In this document: positions 1 to 7,085 of the stretch, one piece after another
Numbering within the stretch: position 1 is the stretch's first letter
Layout: the number at the start of each line of letters is the position of its first letter
Assembly: GCA_016928195.1 (NCBI GenBank)
Contig: JAFGLF010000071.1
Span: 1-37,768 of the forward strand
Length of the DNA: 37,768 bases
Direction of reading: 5' to 3'
Source of the DNA: Elusimicrobiota bacterium
GTDB lineage: Bacteria > Elusimicrobiota > UBA8919
Translations under genes and position numbers: made by a program
The notes under the pieces: generated by a model
Told to the model about the DNA's origin: nothing
The model's input: only the letters and a program-made list of their open reading frames with translations
Databases searched by the model: none

Positions 1-87
1 ATCCCTACGTAATACATAATGTACCCCCCTCTCTCTATTTTACTTTTTTTTCCTTGGGTACACTATGCCTTCATTATAACTCCTTTT
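1..87 (-). mobile_element. Left boundary: 5' end of a putative IS110-family element, reading outward
   Basis: Positions 6-87 are a perfect inverted copy of 37687-37768 (82 bp). Read on the minus strand it gives AAAAGGAG, a three-codon minigene (MKA, stop), a GTACCC/GGGTAC inverted pair, a purine tract ending in GGGGGG, and then ATG at 17-15. The codons that follow read MYYVG up to the window edge. IS110-family transposases typically start M-x-Y-V-G-I-D, and the G-rich tract six bases before the ATG would serve as ribosome binding site. Identity between the two copies stops at 87/88, which should be close to the element's end. What is seen is the repeat and five codons. The family assignment is inferred from those few residues. 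Confidence 0.55.
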
Positions 88-182
88 CTATACCTGTTTT
101 GATGCAGGTTCTCAAAGAAAGATTCGAAATTTTTTTCGCACTTAACCCCAAAATAAAAAAATTTTAAAAATTAAGAAAACAC

Positions 183-210
183 TTGACAAATTTTCTTGTT
201 TTGTTATAAT
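183..210 (+). promoter_or_regulatory. Sigma-70 promoter of the rrf2-cysK operon
   Basis: TTGACA (183-188) and TATAAT (205-210) are both perfect consensus hexamers with a 16-bp spacer. The Rrf2 gene begins about 50 bp downstream. A small palindrome, CACTGAAGTG, lies just after the -10 where a repressor could sit; Rrf2 proteins often autoregulate, but this operator is only a suggestion. Confidence 0.8.
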
Positions 211-260
211 ATCACTGAAGTGGTCATAATAGTAATATTAATAATAGGAGGTCTAACAGG

Positions 261-707
261 ATGAAGCTTTCTACAAGAGCTCGTTATGGTGCAAAAGCTA
301 TGCTGGAACTTGCTCTTCGTTACGGAGATGGCCCTATAATGGTCAGAGAGATAGCCAGAAGCCAGGAAATTTCAAAAAGATATCTTGAACACTTAATTGT
401 TTCTCTGCAGGCAGCAGGATTGGTTGAAACTGTCCGGGGGAAGAAAGGAGGTTGTGTTTTAGCCAGACCTCCTGCGGATATAAAACTTGGTGAGGTTGTG
501 GAAGCTTTGGAAGGTTCGGTGGCACCGGTGGATTGCGTAGATAATGAAGGGTCATGTCCGAGATCTAAAATCTGTGTACCACATGATATTTGGAGAAGCG
601 TCAAGGAAGCAATTGTTAATGTACTTAACTCTGTGACTTTGGAAGATATGGTTGTATGCCACAAAAAGAAAATCGGAGGTTTTGATGTACCTATGTATCA
701 TATTTAA
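261..707 (+). CDS. Rrf2/IscR-family transcriptional regulator, probably Fe-S-sensing
   Basis: A 148-residue winged-helix regulator that starts MKLSTRARYG, the standard Rrf2 opening. The recognition helix region is around residues 27-60. Three cysteines at 92, 99 and 105 match the spacing and position of the [2Fe-2S]-binding triad of IscR, so the protein probably senses Fe-S status rather than acting through a metabolite-bound complex as CymR does. C65 and C133 are additional. The start is fixed by AGGAGG at 246-251, nine bases before the ATG. The gene lies 15 bp before cysK and shares its promoter, so control of cysteine supply for Fe-S or sulfur metabolism, plus autoregulation, is the likely role. 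The exact effector is not deducible. Confidence 0.9.
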   Translation: MKLSTRARYGAKAMLELALRYGDGPIMVREIARSQEISKRYLEHLIVSLQAAGLVETVRGKKGGCVLARPPADIKLGEVVEALEGSVAPVDCVDNEGSCPRSKICVPHDIWRSVKEAIVNVLNSVTLEDMVVCHKKKIGGFDVPMYHI

Positions 708-722
708 AAGGGGGATTAAACA

Positions 723-1673
723 ATGAGGATAGCAAAAGACGTTATTGAATTAGTCGGGAACACCCCTTTGGTTAAATTGAGCAAGATAACTGAAGGTTGT
801 TTCGCAGATGTGGTTGTAAAACTGGAATCCTTTAATCCATGCGGCAGTATAAAAGACAGAATCGGTGCATCAATGATTGAGGCAGCAGAGAGGAAAGGTC
901 TTTTAAAAAAGGATTCAATTGTTGTTGAACCAACCAGCGGAAACACAGGTATAGCACTGGCATTTGTATGTGCTGTTAAAGGGTACAAACTGGTTCTGAC
1001 TATGCCTGATACAATGAGCATTGAACGGAGGGCCATACTTATAGCACTGGGTGCCGAAATAGTTTTAACACCCGGTAAGGACGGTATGAAAGGGGCGGTT
1101 AATAAAGCAGAAGAAATTGTTAAAAAGAATCGGAAAGCATTTATGCCTCAGCAGTTTAAAAATTCAGCCAACCCTGAGGTGCATCGTAAAACAACGGCTT
1201 TAGAAATATGGAATGATACAGACGGCGAAGTGGATATTCTTGTTTCCGGAGTGGGCACCGGCGGGACAATTACAGGAATATCCGAAGTAATAAAAAAGAA
1301 AAAAGCGTCTTTTAAGGCTATTGCCGTAGAACCTGTTGATTCCCCTGTTTTATCTCGCCAGAAGTACGGCGAGCAGGCGGGAGGACAGCCCGGTCCTCAC
1401 AAGATTCAGGGAATAGGTGCGGGTTTTATACCTGATGTTTTAAATAAGAATATAATTGATGAAATAATAAAGATAAGCAATGAGGATGCAATGGCTTGTG
1501 CCAGACAGCTTGCTAAGAAAGAAGGGATATTTTCCGGAATATCTTCCGGGGCAGCTGTATGTGCTGCTATAAAGGTTGCAAAGCGGGAAGAAAATAAGGG
1601 TAAGCTCATTGTTGTTATTCTTCCCGACTTGGGGGATAGATATCTCTCAACCGAACTTTTTCAAGTAGTATAA
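723..1673 (+). CDS. cysK: Cysteine synthase (O-acetylserine sulfhydrylase), PLP-dependent
   Basis: The 316-residue product is full length for the CysK/CysM fold-type II family. It makes L-cysteine from O-acetylserine and sulfide in the cytoplasm. Visible motifs are the PLP lysine K44 in GSIKDR, the substrate loop TSGNTG at 71-76, the phosphate-binding GVGTGGT at 176-182, and GISSGA at 272-277 for the pyridine nitrogen. It follows the Rrf2 regulator by 15 bp with AGGGGGA as ribosome binding site. The rrf2-cysK pairing is common and supports sulfur-responsive control. Whether it prefers O-acetylserine (CysK) or also accepts thiosulfate or O-phosphoserine (CysM) cannot be told from sequence alone. 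Confidence 0.93.
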   Translation: MRIAKDVIELVGNTPLVKLSKITEGCFADVVVKLESFNPCGSIKDRIGASMIEAAERKGLLKKDSIVVEPTSGNTGIALAFVCAVKGYKLVLTMPDTMSIERRAILIALGAEIVLTPGKDGMKGAVNKAEEIVKKNRKAFMPQQFKNSANPEVHRKTTALEIWNDTDGEVDILVSGVGTGGTITGISEVIKKKKASFKAIAVEPVDSPVLSRQKYGEQAGGQPGPHKIQGIGAGFIPDVLNKNIIDEIIKISNEDAMACARQLAKKEGIFSGISSGAAVCAAIKVAKREENKGKLIVVILPDLGDRYLSTELFQVV

Positions 1674-1689
1674 GATATTAAAATACTTT

Positions 1690-1739
1690 GAAATACAGTA
1701 GAAACACAATGGAAATACGATAGAAATACAATAGAAATT
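1690..1739. repeat. 11-bp tandem repeat downstream of cysK
   Basis: Four and a half units of consensus GAAATACRATA are seen (1690-1700, 1701-1711, 1712-1722, 1723-1733, then GAAATT). The period of 11 bp is close to one helical turn, and units differ by one to three bases. It fills most of the cysK-nrdD-like intergenic space. No dyad symmetry or terminator is visible in it. Confidence 0.85.
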
Positions 1740-1778
1740 AACTGCTTAATTATAATTTAAATAGGGAGGTAAAAAGTT

Positions 1779-2081
1779 ATGAAAGTAGATAAGTTTATAA
1801 ACATCTGTGTAGATAACGGTTATGTGTGGGCTGAAGGGAAACATGAAGGCAATGACGGTTATTTTATCAGCTGTAAAAGTCTGGATACGGCAGCTCATTT
1901 TAGCATTGATGCAATCGAAAAAAATGATTGGCCGGTGCTGCAAAAACATATAACCCAGGGTAAAAATGTCCATCATGTAACAAGAATAGTGGGTTATTAT
2001 TCCAGGATTGAAAACTGGAACAAAAGTAAAAAGGGCGAGTTGAAGTGTCGTCATAAGGGAAACTACCAGGTAGAAAAATAG
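1779..2081 (+). CDS. Small stand-alone NrdD-like glycyl-radical C-terminal domain protein
   Basis: A 100-residue protein whose C-terminal third (about residues 66-95) resembles the radical-bearing end of class III anaerobic ribonucleotide reductase: R69-I-V-G72-Y-Y, followed by a WNKSKKGEL segment. Full NrdD proteins are several hundred residues long and this one has no barrel or effector domain, so it cannot reduce nucleotides alone. Possible roles are a spare radical domain in the manner of GrcA/YfiD, a regulatory remnant, or a family merely annotated by similarity. The start has GGGAGG upstream (about 1764-1769). It is followed 44 bp later by the ferredoxin gene. No activase gene (nrdG) is in the window. 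The family resemblance is moderate; the function is open. Confidence 0.6.
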   Translation: MKVDKFINICVDNGYVWAEGKHEGNDGYFISCKSLDTAAHFSIDAIEKNDWPVLQKHITQGKNVHHVTRIVGYYSRIENWNKSKKGELKCRHKGNYQVEK

Positions 2082-2125
2082 AAAGATATCCGGTAATATG
2101 TGGTGTCCAAAGGGAAGGGGATAAT

Positions 2126-2938
2126 ATGAATAAAGTTAAAAGAAAGATTATAAAGATTGATGAGGATAAATGTAACGGATGCAAACTGTGTATCCCTTCC
2201 TGTCCGGAGGGAGCTTTGCAGATTGTTGATACCCCCAAGGGCCGGAAGGCGAGATTGGTAAAAGAAAATTTTTGTGATGGGCTTGGTGCATGTCTTGGGG
2301 ACTGCCCGCAGGGCGCATTGAGTGTTGTTGAAGCAGAGGCAGAAGGATATGACGAGGAAGGAGTGATTGCACATATAAAAGAAAATACTCCGGAAAAACT
2401 TGAACAGCATATGAAACATTTGAAGGAACATGCTGATGAATTACCTCAGCATCACTCTCATCATTCATTTGGAATGTCGGGCTGTCCGGGTTCAAAGGCA
2501 ACGTCTTGGGAAACTAAACCCGGAACTCTAAACTCTGGACTCCGAACTCAAGTTTCCTCCGAACTTCGCCAGTGGCCGGTTCAGTTAACATTGGTTAATC
2601 CTCAGGCGGCTTATTTTTCCCGTCCCGGAGGAACGGATCTTTTGATAGCAGCCGACTGTGTCCCGTTTGCATATGCCAAGTTTCATCAGGATTTTCTGAA
2701 GGATAAAGCTTTGGTAATTGCATGCCCAAAACTTGATGATGCGGAGTTTTATAAAGAAAAACTTACGGAAATCTTTAAAAGTGCAGATATTAAAAGTATT
2801 ACAGTAGTGAATATGGAGGTCCCGTGTTGTTTCGGACTACAGCATCTTGTTAAGGAAGCCATTGTTAATTCCGGCAAAAAAATACCATATAATGAAATAG
2901 TAACAAGTATTAAAGGAGAAATAATTAAGGAGGAATAA
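2126..2938 (+). CDS. Two-cluster ferredoxin-type protein with His-rich linker, partner of the adjacent permease
   Basis: A 270-residue soluble protein. Residues 8-65 form a bacterial ferredoxin fold. The first motif is complete (C16, C19, C22, C26-P). The second lacks its middle cysteine: C50, L53, C56, C60-P, which would suit a [3Fe-4S] or labile cluster. Residues 98-125 are His-rich (metal-binding look), 126-150 form a low-complexity linker encoded by a 7-bp tandem repeat, and 150-265 form a conserved domain with cysteines in VACPK-like and EVPCCFG contexts. Genes of this type commonly sit next to SO_0444/ArsP-type permeases, as here (1 bp before the next ATG). A role in reductive or sensing steps of metal(loid) efflux is inferred, not shown. 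Confidence 0.75.
   Translation: MNKVKRKIIKIDEDKCNGCKLCIPSCPEGALQIVDTPKGRKARLVKENFCDGLGACLGDCPQGALSVVEAEAEGYDEEGVIAHIKENTPEKLEQHMKHLKEHADELPQHHSHHSFGMSGCPGSKATSWETKPGTLNSGLRTQVSSELRQWPVQLTLVNPQAAYFSRPGGTDLLIAADCVPFAYAKFHQDFLKDKALVIACPKLDDAEFYKEKLTEIFKSADIKSITVVNMEVPCCFGLQHLVKEAIVNSGKKIPYNEIVTSIKGEIIKEE
2523..2550. repeat. 7-bp tandem array inside the ferredoxin linker
   Basis: Four heptamers with consensus RRACTCN are seen: GAACTCT, AAACTCT, GGACTCC, GAACTCA. Being in a coding region, they produce a shifting low-complexity stretch (about residues 133-141) rather than a repeated peptide. The reading frame is intact. The array resembles the intergenic heptamer arrays at 4910 and 8236. Confidence 0.75.
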
Positions 2939-2939
2939 A

Positions 2940-3839
2940 ATGATTATTGATTTTTTATATACTCTTAAGCATTATATTATTGAAATTGCTCCGAGTCTGG
3001 CAATAGGATTTTTGCTGAGTGGTGTTATTCATGAATTCGTACCACAGTCATGGGTGAACCGTTATCTGACCCGGAAGGGTATTATGCCTCTCATATATGT
3101 TACTATTGCGGGTATTGTTCTTCCTCTGTGCTGTTTTGGTTCTTTGCCTGTAGCAATAGGTTTCAGGAAAAAAGGAGTTCCTTTGGGCCCTATCCTTGCT
3201 TTTCTTGTTGCCACTCCTGCAACATCGGTAACTGCAATTCTGGTAACATGGAAACTTATGGGTATCGGGTTCACTTTATATCTTTGCCTTTCTGTTATTA
3301 TTATGGGGCTTGTTATTGGTCTTATAGGTAATTTTATTCCTTTCAAGCCGGTAGAGTCAAAGTCAGATACCTGTCCAATGTGTGAGGAGGGCGGGCATAC
3401 TGCTCATAACCATCATAAAAAAGGACTAAAAAACAGAATTGTTTCAGTCCTGACATTCGGTTTTATAGATATTCCGAAGGAAATCGGGCTGGAATTGGTT
3501 ATCGGTTTGATTTTTGCGGCAGTGATTGCCTCTATTACGCCGTTGGGTGCTCTTATTGAAAATTATCTTGCGGCAGGGTTAGGATATTTATTTGCTTTGG
3601 TTTTCGGTTTATTAATGTATATTTGCTCTACAGCCAGTGTCCCTATGGTCGATGCTTTTGTAAGTCAGGGATTAAATATAGGTGCAGGTTTTGTTTTGCT
3701 TTTAGTCGGTCCTATTACCAGTTACGGGACCATTCTGGTTATCCGCAAGGAGTTCGGAAATAAGGTTTTGCTGGTTTACCTGGGAGTTATTTGTTTACTT
3801 TCATTAGTTTTTGGATATTTGTATGGGGGATTACAGTGA
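2940..3839 (+). CDS. SO_0444/ArsP-family metal(loid) efflux permease
   Basis: A 299-residue inner-membrane permease with about eight hydrophobic segments in two halves, each carrying a conserved signature: LPLCCFGSLPVA at 61-72 (C64, C65) and CSTASVP at 229-235. These are typical of the PF03773 permease family (ArsP, SO_0444). The cytoplasmic loop between the halves holds a candidate metal site: C145, C148, H153, H156, H158 and H159. The family exports organoarsenicals or soft metals; the Cys/His loop favours a thiophilic or Zn/Cu-type substrate. The gene starts one base after the ferredoxin stop, with AAGGAGG just inside that gene's end, so the two are translationally coupled. Its own stop codon overlaps the mnmA start. 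Confidence 0.85.
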   Translation: MIIDFLYTLKHYIIEIAPSLAIGFLLSGVIHEFVPQSWVNRYLTRKGIMPLIYVTIAGIVLPLCCFGSLPVAIGFRKKGVPLGPILAFLVATPATSVTAILVTWKLMGIGFTLYLCLSVIIMGLVIGLIGNFIPFKPVESKSDTCPMCEEGGHTAHNHHKKGLKNRIVSVLTFGFIDIPKEIGLELVIGLIFAAVIASITPLGALIENYLAAGLGYLFALVFGLLMYICSTASVPMVDAFVSQGLNIGAGFVLLLVGPITSYGTILVIRKEFGNKVLLVYLGVICLLSLVFGYLYGGLQ

Positions 3840-4903
3840 GAAAGAAGAGGATAGTTGTAGCCATGAGCGGCGGTGTAGATTCTTCAACAGCCGCCTGTTT
3901 ATTATTGAATCAGGGATATGACGTTATCGGAGTAAGCATGAGATTGTTCTCCCCGGAAAAAATTTCCGACTCAGGTTGTTGTGGTGTCCAGGGAATAGAT
4001 GATGCGAAGAGTGTTGCTCAGAAAATAGGTATTCCTTTTTATGCACTTGACTATGAAAAAGAATTTGAGAAAAAAGTAATCAGCTATTTTTGTAAAGAAT
4101 ATGAAAACGGCAGGACTCCTAATCCCTGTGTTGTTTGTAATGAAGAAATGAAATTCGGGATTCTTCTTAAAAAAGCCGAATCCTTGGGTGCAGATTATAT
4201 CGCCACAGGCCATTATGCCCGGATTGGGTATGATAAATCAAATAAAAGATATTTTCTTAAAAAAGGAAAAGATAAATCAAAAGACCAGTCGTATTTTTTG
4301 TTTTCACTTTCTCAGGAACAGCTATCTCGCACACTTTTCCCTTTAGGAAACTATACAAAAAACGAGATAAGACAATTAGCCAAAAAATTTGGTTTAAGGA
4401 TACATGATAAACCTGCCAGTCAGGAGATATGTTTTGTTGAGGACGCGAATTATCGCGAATTTATTAGAACGCGGATTAACGCTAATAAAACCAAGCCGGG
4501 GATTATTGTTGATACAAAGGGGAATATAATGGGTAAGCATAAAGGCATCGCTTTTTATACGATCGGTCAAAGAGAAGGAATAGGTTCTTATGGAAAACCT
4601 TTTTATGTTGTTGCAATTGATTCCGGAAAAAACAAAATAGTTATCGGGGAAAAAGATGAGGTTTTTAGCGATTCTCTGATTGCCGAGGATATTAACTGGA
4701 TAGACCCCATTAGAGCCGGAATTGGTGTGAGGGTAAAAGCAAAGATAAGGTACCAGCATAGTGAAGCCGATGCAGTAGTTTCGCATCTAAACAATAATAG
4801 GGTTAAAGTGAGATTTGCCAAACCGCAAAGAGCAATCACTCCCGGCCAGGCGGTTGTTTTTTATAAAGGGGACAAAGTTATCGGTGGCGGCTGGATAGCA
4901 TAA
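3836..4903 (+). CDS. mnmA: tRNA-specific 2-thiouridylase MnmA
   Basis: A 355-residue PP-loop enzyme that thiolates U34 of Lys, Glu and Gln tRNAs. The best start is GTG at 3836, overlapping the permease stop (GTGA) with GGGGGA five bases upstream. An in-frame ATG 45 bp earlier lies inside the permease gene and is less likely. Motifs: MSGGVDSS at 10-17 (ATP pyrophosphatase loop), NPCVVCN at 96-102 with C98 and C101, ATGHYAR at 123-129, and C199 in ASQEICF. C101 and C199 correspond to the classic catalytic pair. The extra C98 gives the CxxC-plus-C arrangement seen in thiolases proposed to hold a [4Fe-4S] cluster. The two adjacent cysteines at 48-49 are an additional feature. Confidence 0.93.
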   Translation: MRKKRIVVAMSGGVDSSTAACLLLNQGYDVIGVSMRLFSPEKISDSGCCGVQGIDDAKSVAQKIGIPFYALDYEKEFEKKVISYFCKEYENGRTPNPCVVCNEEMKFGILLKKAESLGADYIATGHYARIGYDKSNKRYFLKKGKDKSKDQSYFLFSLSQEQLSRTLFPLGNYTKNEIRQLAKKFGLRIHDKPASQEICFVEDANYREFIRTRINANKTKPGIIVDTKGNIMGKHKGIAFYTIGQREGIGSYGKPFYVVAIDSGKNKIVIGEKDEVFSDSLIAEDINWIDPIRAGIGVRVKAKIRYQHSEADAVVSHLNNNRVKVRFAKPQRAITPGQAVVFYKGDKVIGGGWIA

Positions 4904-4909
4904 AGACAG

Positions 4910-4932
4910 TTCATAGTTCATAATTCATAGTT
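4910..4932. repeat. 7-bp tandem array upstream of larE
   Basis: Three heptamers TTCATAG, TTCATAA, TTCATAG plus TT occupy most of the 38-bp mnmA-larE gap. No Shine-Dalgarno sequence remains before the larE ATG, so the array occupies the place where one would be expected. Confidence 0.8.
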
Positions 4933-4941
4933 AAAACCAAA

Positions 4942-5799
4942 ATGCTAAACAAAAAATTGACCAAACTGAAAAAAATTCTAAAAAACATGGGGAGTGTTTT
5001 GGTTGCTTATTCTGGCGGCGTTGACTCAACTTTCTTGCTTAAGATAGCAAAGGAAGTACTCGGAAATAAGGTTCTGGCAGTGACAGCAAAATCCGAGACT
5101 TATCCCGAAAGGGAATATAACCAGGCAAAGAAGATAGCACGAAGGTTAAAAGTTAAACACCTGACTATTTATACTAAGGAATTATTGAATCCAAAGTTTC
5201 TTGCCAATCCTGCAGACAGATGTTATTATTGCAAGAAAGAATTATTGACCGAACTTAAGCAAATAGCAGCAGACGTAGGCATAAGTTATGTAGCTGACGG
5301 AACCAACTTTGACGATAAAAAAGATTTCCGACCGGGTTCTAAAGCTGTTAAAGAATTGAATGTAAGAAGTCCTTTGAAGGAAGCAGGTTTGAACAAGAAA
5401 GAGATTCGCCTGCTTTCCCGTAAAATGAAGCTTCCGACATGGGATAAACCTGCTTTGGCATGTCTTGCTTCCAGAATTCCCTACGGGACCCATATTGATA
5501 GAAAGAAACTGGAGATGATAAGGAAATCGGAAGAATACTTATATAAATTAGGGTTCAGGCAGGTTCGTGTAAGACATCATGCTTGTCCTGAGACCGAAGG
5601 AAGTCCCGAGCAGTGTCGAGGGAAGGCGGGTCGGAGGAATGAGATTGCCAGAATAGAGGTTCCCCCGGGAGATATAATAAAACTTGTTTCAAGGAATTTA
5701 AGTAATAAGGTAATAAAAAAACTCAAAGATATCGGTTATCGTTACGTAACTTTAGACCTTCAGGGATATCAAACAGGAAGTTTAAATCCCGTTACTTGA
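4942..5799 (+). CDS. larE: LarE-type sacrificial or Fe-S-dependent sulfur transferase, with in-frame insertion
   Basis: A 285-residue PP-loop protein. LarE proteins thiolate pyridinium dicarboxylate carboxylates while making the nickel-pincer cofactor. Seen: YSGGVDST at 23-30, the RCYYCKKEL motif with C94 and C97, and C174 in ALACLASR. Three such cysteines mark the subtype proposed to use a [4Fe-4S] cluster rather than sacrificing one cysteine. Residues 214-233 are a 20-residue GC-rich insertion (see 5581-5640) in a normally short loop between VRHH and IARIEV. No larB, larC or larA is in the window, so the target cofactor is unproven. The start has no clear Shine-Dalgarno. An alternative ATG at residue 16 (MGSVLVAY) would still keep the P-loop. 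Confidence 0.85.
   Translation: MLNKKLTKLKKILKNMGSVLVAYSGGVDSTFLLKIAKEVLGNKVLAVTAKSETYPEREYNQAKKIARRLKVKHLTIYTKELLNPKFLANPADRCYYCKKELLTELKQIAADVGISYVADGTNFDDKKDFRPGSKAVKELNVRSPLKEAGLNKKEIRLLSRKMKLPTWDKPALACLASRIPYGTHIDRKKLEMIRKSEEYLYKLGFRQVRVRHHACPETEGSPEQCRGKAGRRNEIARIEVPPGDIIKLVSRNLSNKVIKKLKDIGYRYVTLDLQGYQTGSLNPVT
5581..5640. repeat. 60-bp GC-rich in-frame insert in larE
   Basis: Exactly 20 codons, 37 of 60 bases G or C, interrupt an otherwise AT-rich gene where the family normally passes from RHH almost directly into (E)IARIEV. The block contains CCTGAG and CGAAGG pieces that resemble the dispersed element at 21924-21957. It looks like a short repeat that inserted and kept the frame open, comparable in kind to the protein-coding palindromic elements of Rickettsia. 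The comparison with other LarE proteins is from memory of the family consensus. Confidence 0.6.
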
Positions 5800-5817
5800 A
5801 GAGTTTGAGAAAATATA

Positions 5818-7068
5818 ATGAAAAAAATAATTTTTGCGGTTATATTGATTATAATGTTGAATGCCCATGTTTATGCGGAACATGAAGATACGGTTTTGCT
5901 TGATAATCTTATTGATATAGCAATAAAAAATAATCCCGATATTCTGGCGGCAAAGCATAAATGGGCATCTGTAAAGGCATCCATTATTCCCGCACGCACT
6001 TGGGATGATCCGAAATTTGGAATAATGTGGGAGTTGATCCCAGAAGATAAACTTTTGCTTAGTGACTCGCAGAGGAGGTTATATTCAATTACACAGATGA
6101 TTCCTTTTCCCGGGAAACTTTCTCTTAAAGGCAGAATAACAGGAAAAACAACTGGTATCTACGAAAATATGTATAAGTCAAAAGAACTGGAAATTATTTC
6201 TATGCTTAAGAAGGCGTATTTAGATTATTTCTATATAAACAAATCAATAGATATCTATCAGGAGAGTTCTGATCTTTTAACGCATTTTTCTAAAGTAGCA
6301 GAGCAGAAGTATGCTGTCGGTAAGGCAAGGCAGATTGATGTACTGAAAGCTCAGGTGGAACTGTCAAAAATATATAACACGCTCATAACTCTTAAACAGC
6401 ATAAGAAAATTATTCAGGCTGAGATAAATAAATTGCTTAACCGGTCTATTGATGAGCATCTCGGTGACCCTGTGGAGCCCGATGTAAAAAAAATGGATTT
6501 GTCAGTTGAACAGCTGGGAAAGCTTGCTATAGAGAATAGACCTGAGATACTGGCTGCTCAGGACGGTGTAGCTCGTAGTGAGAAGTTACTGAGTTTATCA
6601 AAAATGCAGTATATGCCTGATTTTATTGTTGCATATAAGCATCGTACGGTTGAAGGCAGTTTGGATACTTGGGATGCAAATTTAAGTTTCAACTTGCCTT
6701 TATATTTTTGGAAACAATCTAAAATGGTAAAAGAAAAAAGGTTTGAAAAGGCCGAGTCCGAATCCAAATATGAATCAGTCAAAAATCTGACTTTATATAA
6801 TATAAAATCAATTTATGTCGAAATGGACACTCATTACCGGCTGTTGGATTTATACAGAACGAATTTTCTGCCGCAGGCAGAGCAGGCGTTAAAAATAGCA
6901 GAAACGGCATATAAAGGTGAAAAGATAGGTTTTCTTGATTTGCTAGACAGCGAAAGGAGTCTGCTTAATTTTAAGCTTGAATATTTTATGCATATAGTTG
7001 AATATAAAAAAGGTATCGCGGATTTGGAAAGAAACGCAGGGATTTACCTTAATGACTATGAAAAATAA
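5818..7068 (+). CDS. TolC/CusC-family outer membrane efflux protein
   Basis: The 416-residue product has a cleavable signal peptide (about 1-20, ending VYA). Two outer-membrane-factor repeats follow (about 25-215 and 225-410), rich in long amphipathic helices, typical for TolC-like trimeric channels. Motif-like elements include FPGKL at 97-101 and the NRPEILAA region near 239. It is the first gene of a TolC-CusB-CusA set (18 bp before cusB) and would form the outer-membrane exit duct of that pump. A weak GAAGAG-type ribosome site precedes the ATG. Length is near the low end for the family but both repeats are present. Confidence 0.88.
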   Translation: MKKIIFAVILIIMLNAHVYAEHEDTVLLDNLIDIAIKNNPDILAAKHKWASVKASIIPARTWDDPKFGIMWELIPEDKLLLSDSQRRLYSITQMIPFPGKLSLKGRITGKTTGIYENMYKSKELEIISMLKKAYLDYFYINKSIDIYQESSDLLTHFSKVAEQKYAVGKARQIDVLKAQVELSKIYNTLITLKQHKKIIQAEINKLLNRSIDEHLGDPVEPDVKKMDLSVEQLGKLAIENRPEILAAQDGVARSEKLLSLSKMQYMPDFIVAYKHRTVEGSLDTWDANLSFNLPLYFWKQSKMVKEKRFEKAESESKYESVKNLTLYNIKSIYVEMDTHYRLLDLYRTNFLPQAEQALKIAETAYKGEKIGFLDLLDSERSLLNFKLEYFMHIVEYKKGIADLERNAGIYLNDYEK

Positions 7069-7085
7069 TTATCCGGAGGGATAAA

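Noticed and set aside
91-110. Hairpin ACCTG/CAGGT as a terminator of something left of the window
   Set aside because: Only five base pairs, no T-run directly after it, and no gene ending into it.
1690-1739. CRISPR array or plasmid iterons
   Set aside because: Units are 11 bp with no spacers, and there are no cas or rep genes nearby.
3791-3835. Longer MnmA start inside the permease gene
   Set aside because: It would add 15 hydrophobic residues that are just the permease frame's overlap. GTG 3836 has a ribosome site and gives normal family length.
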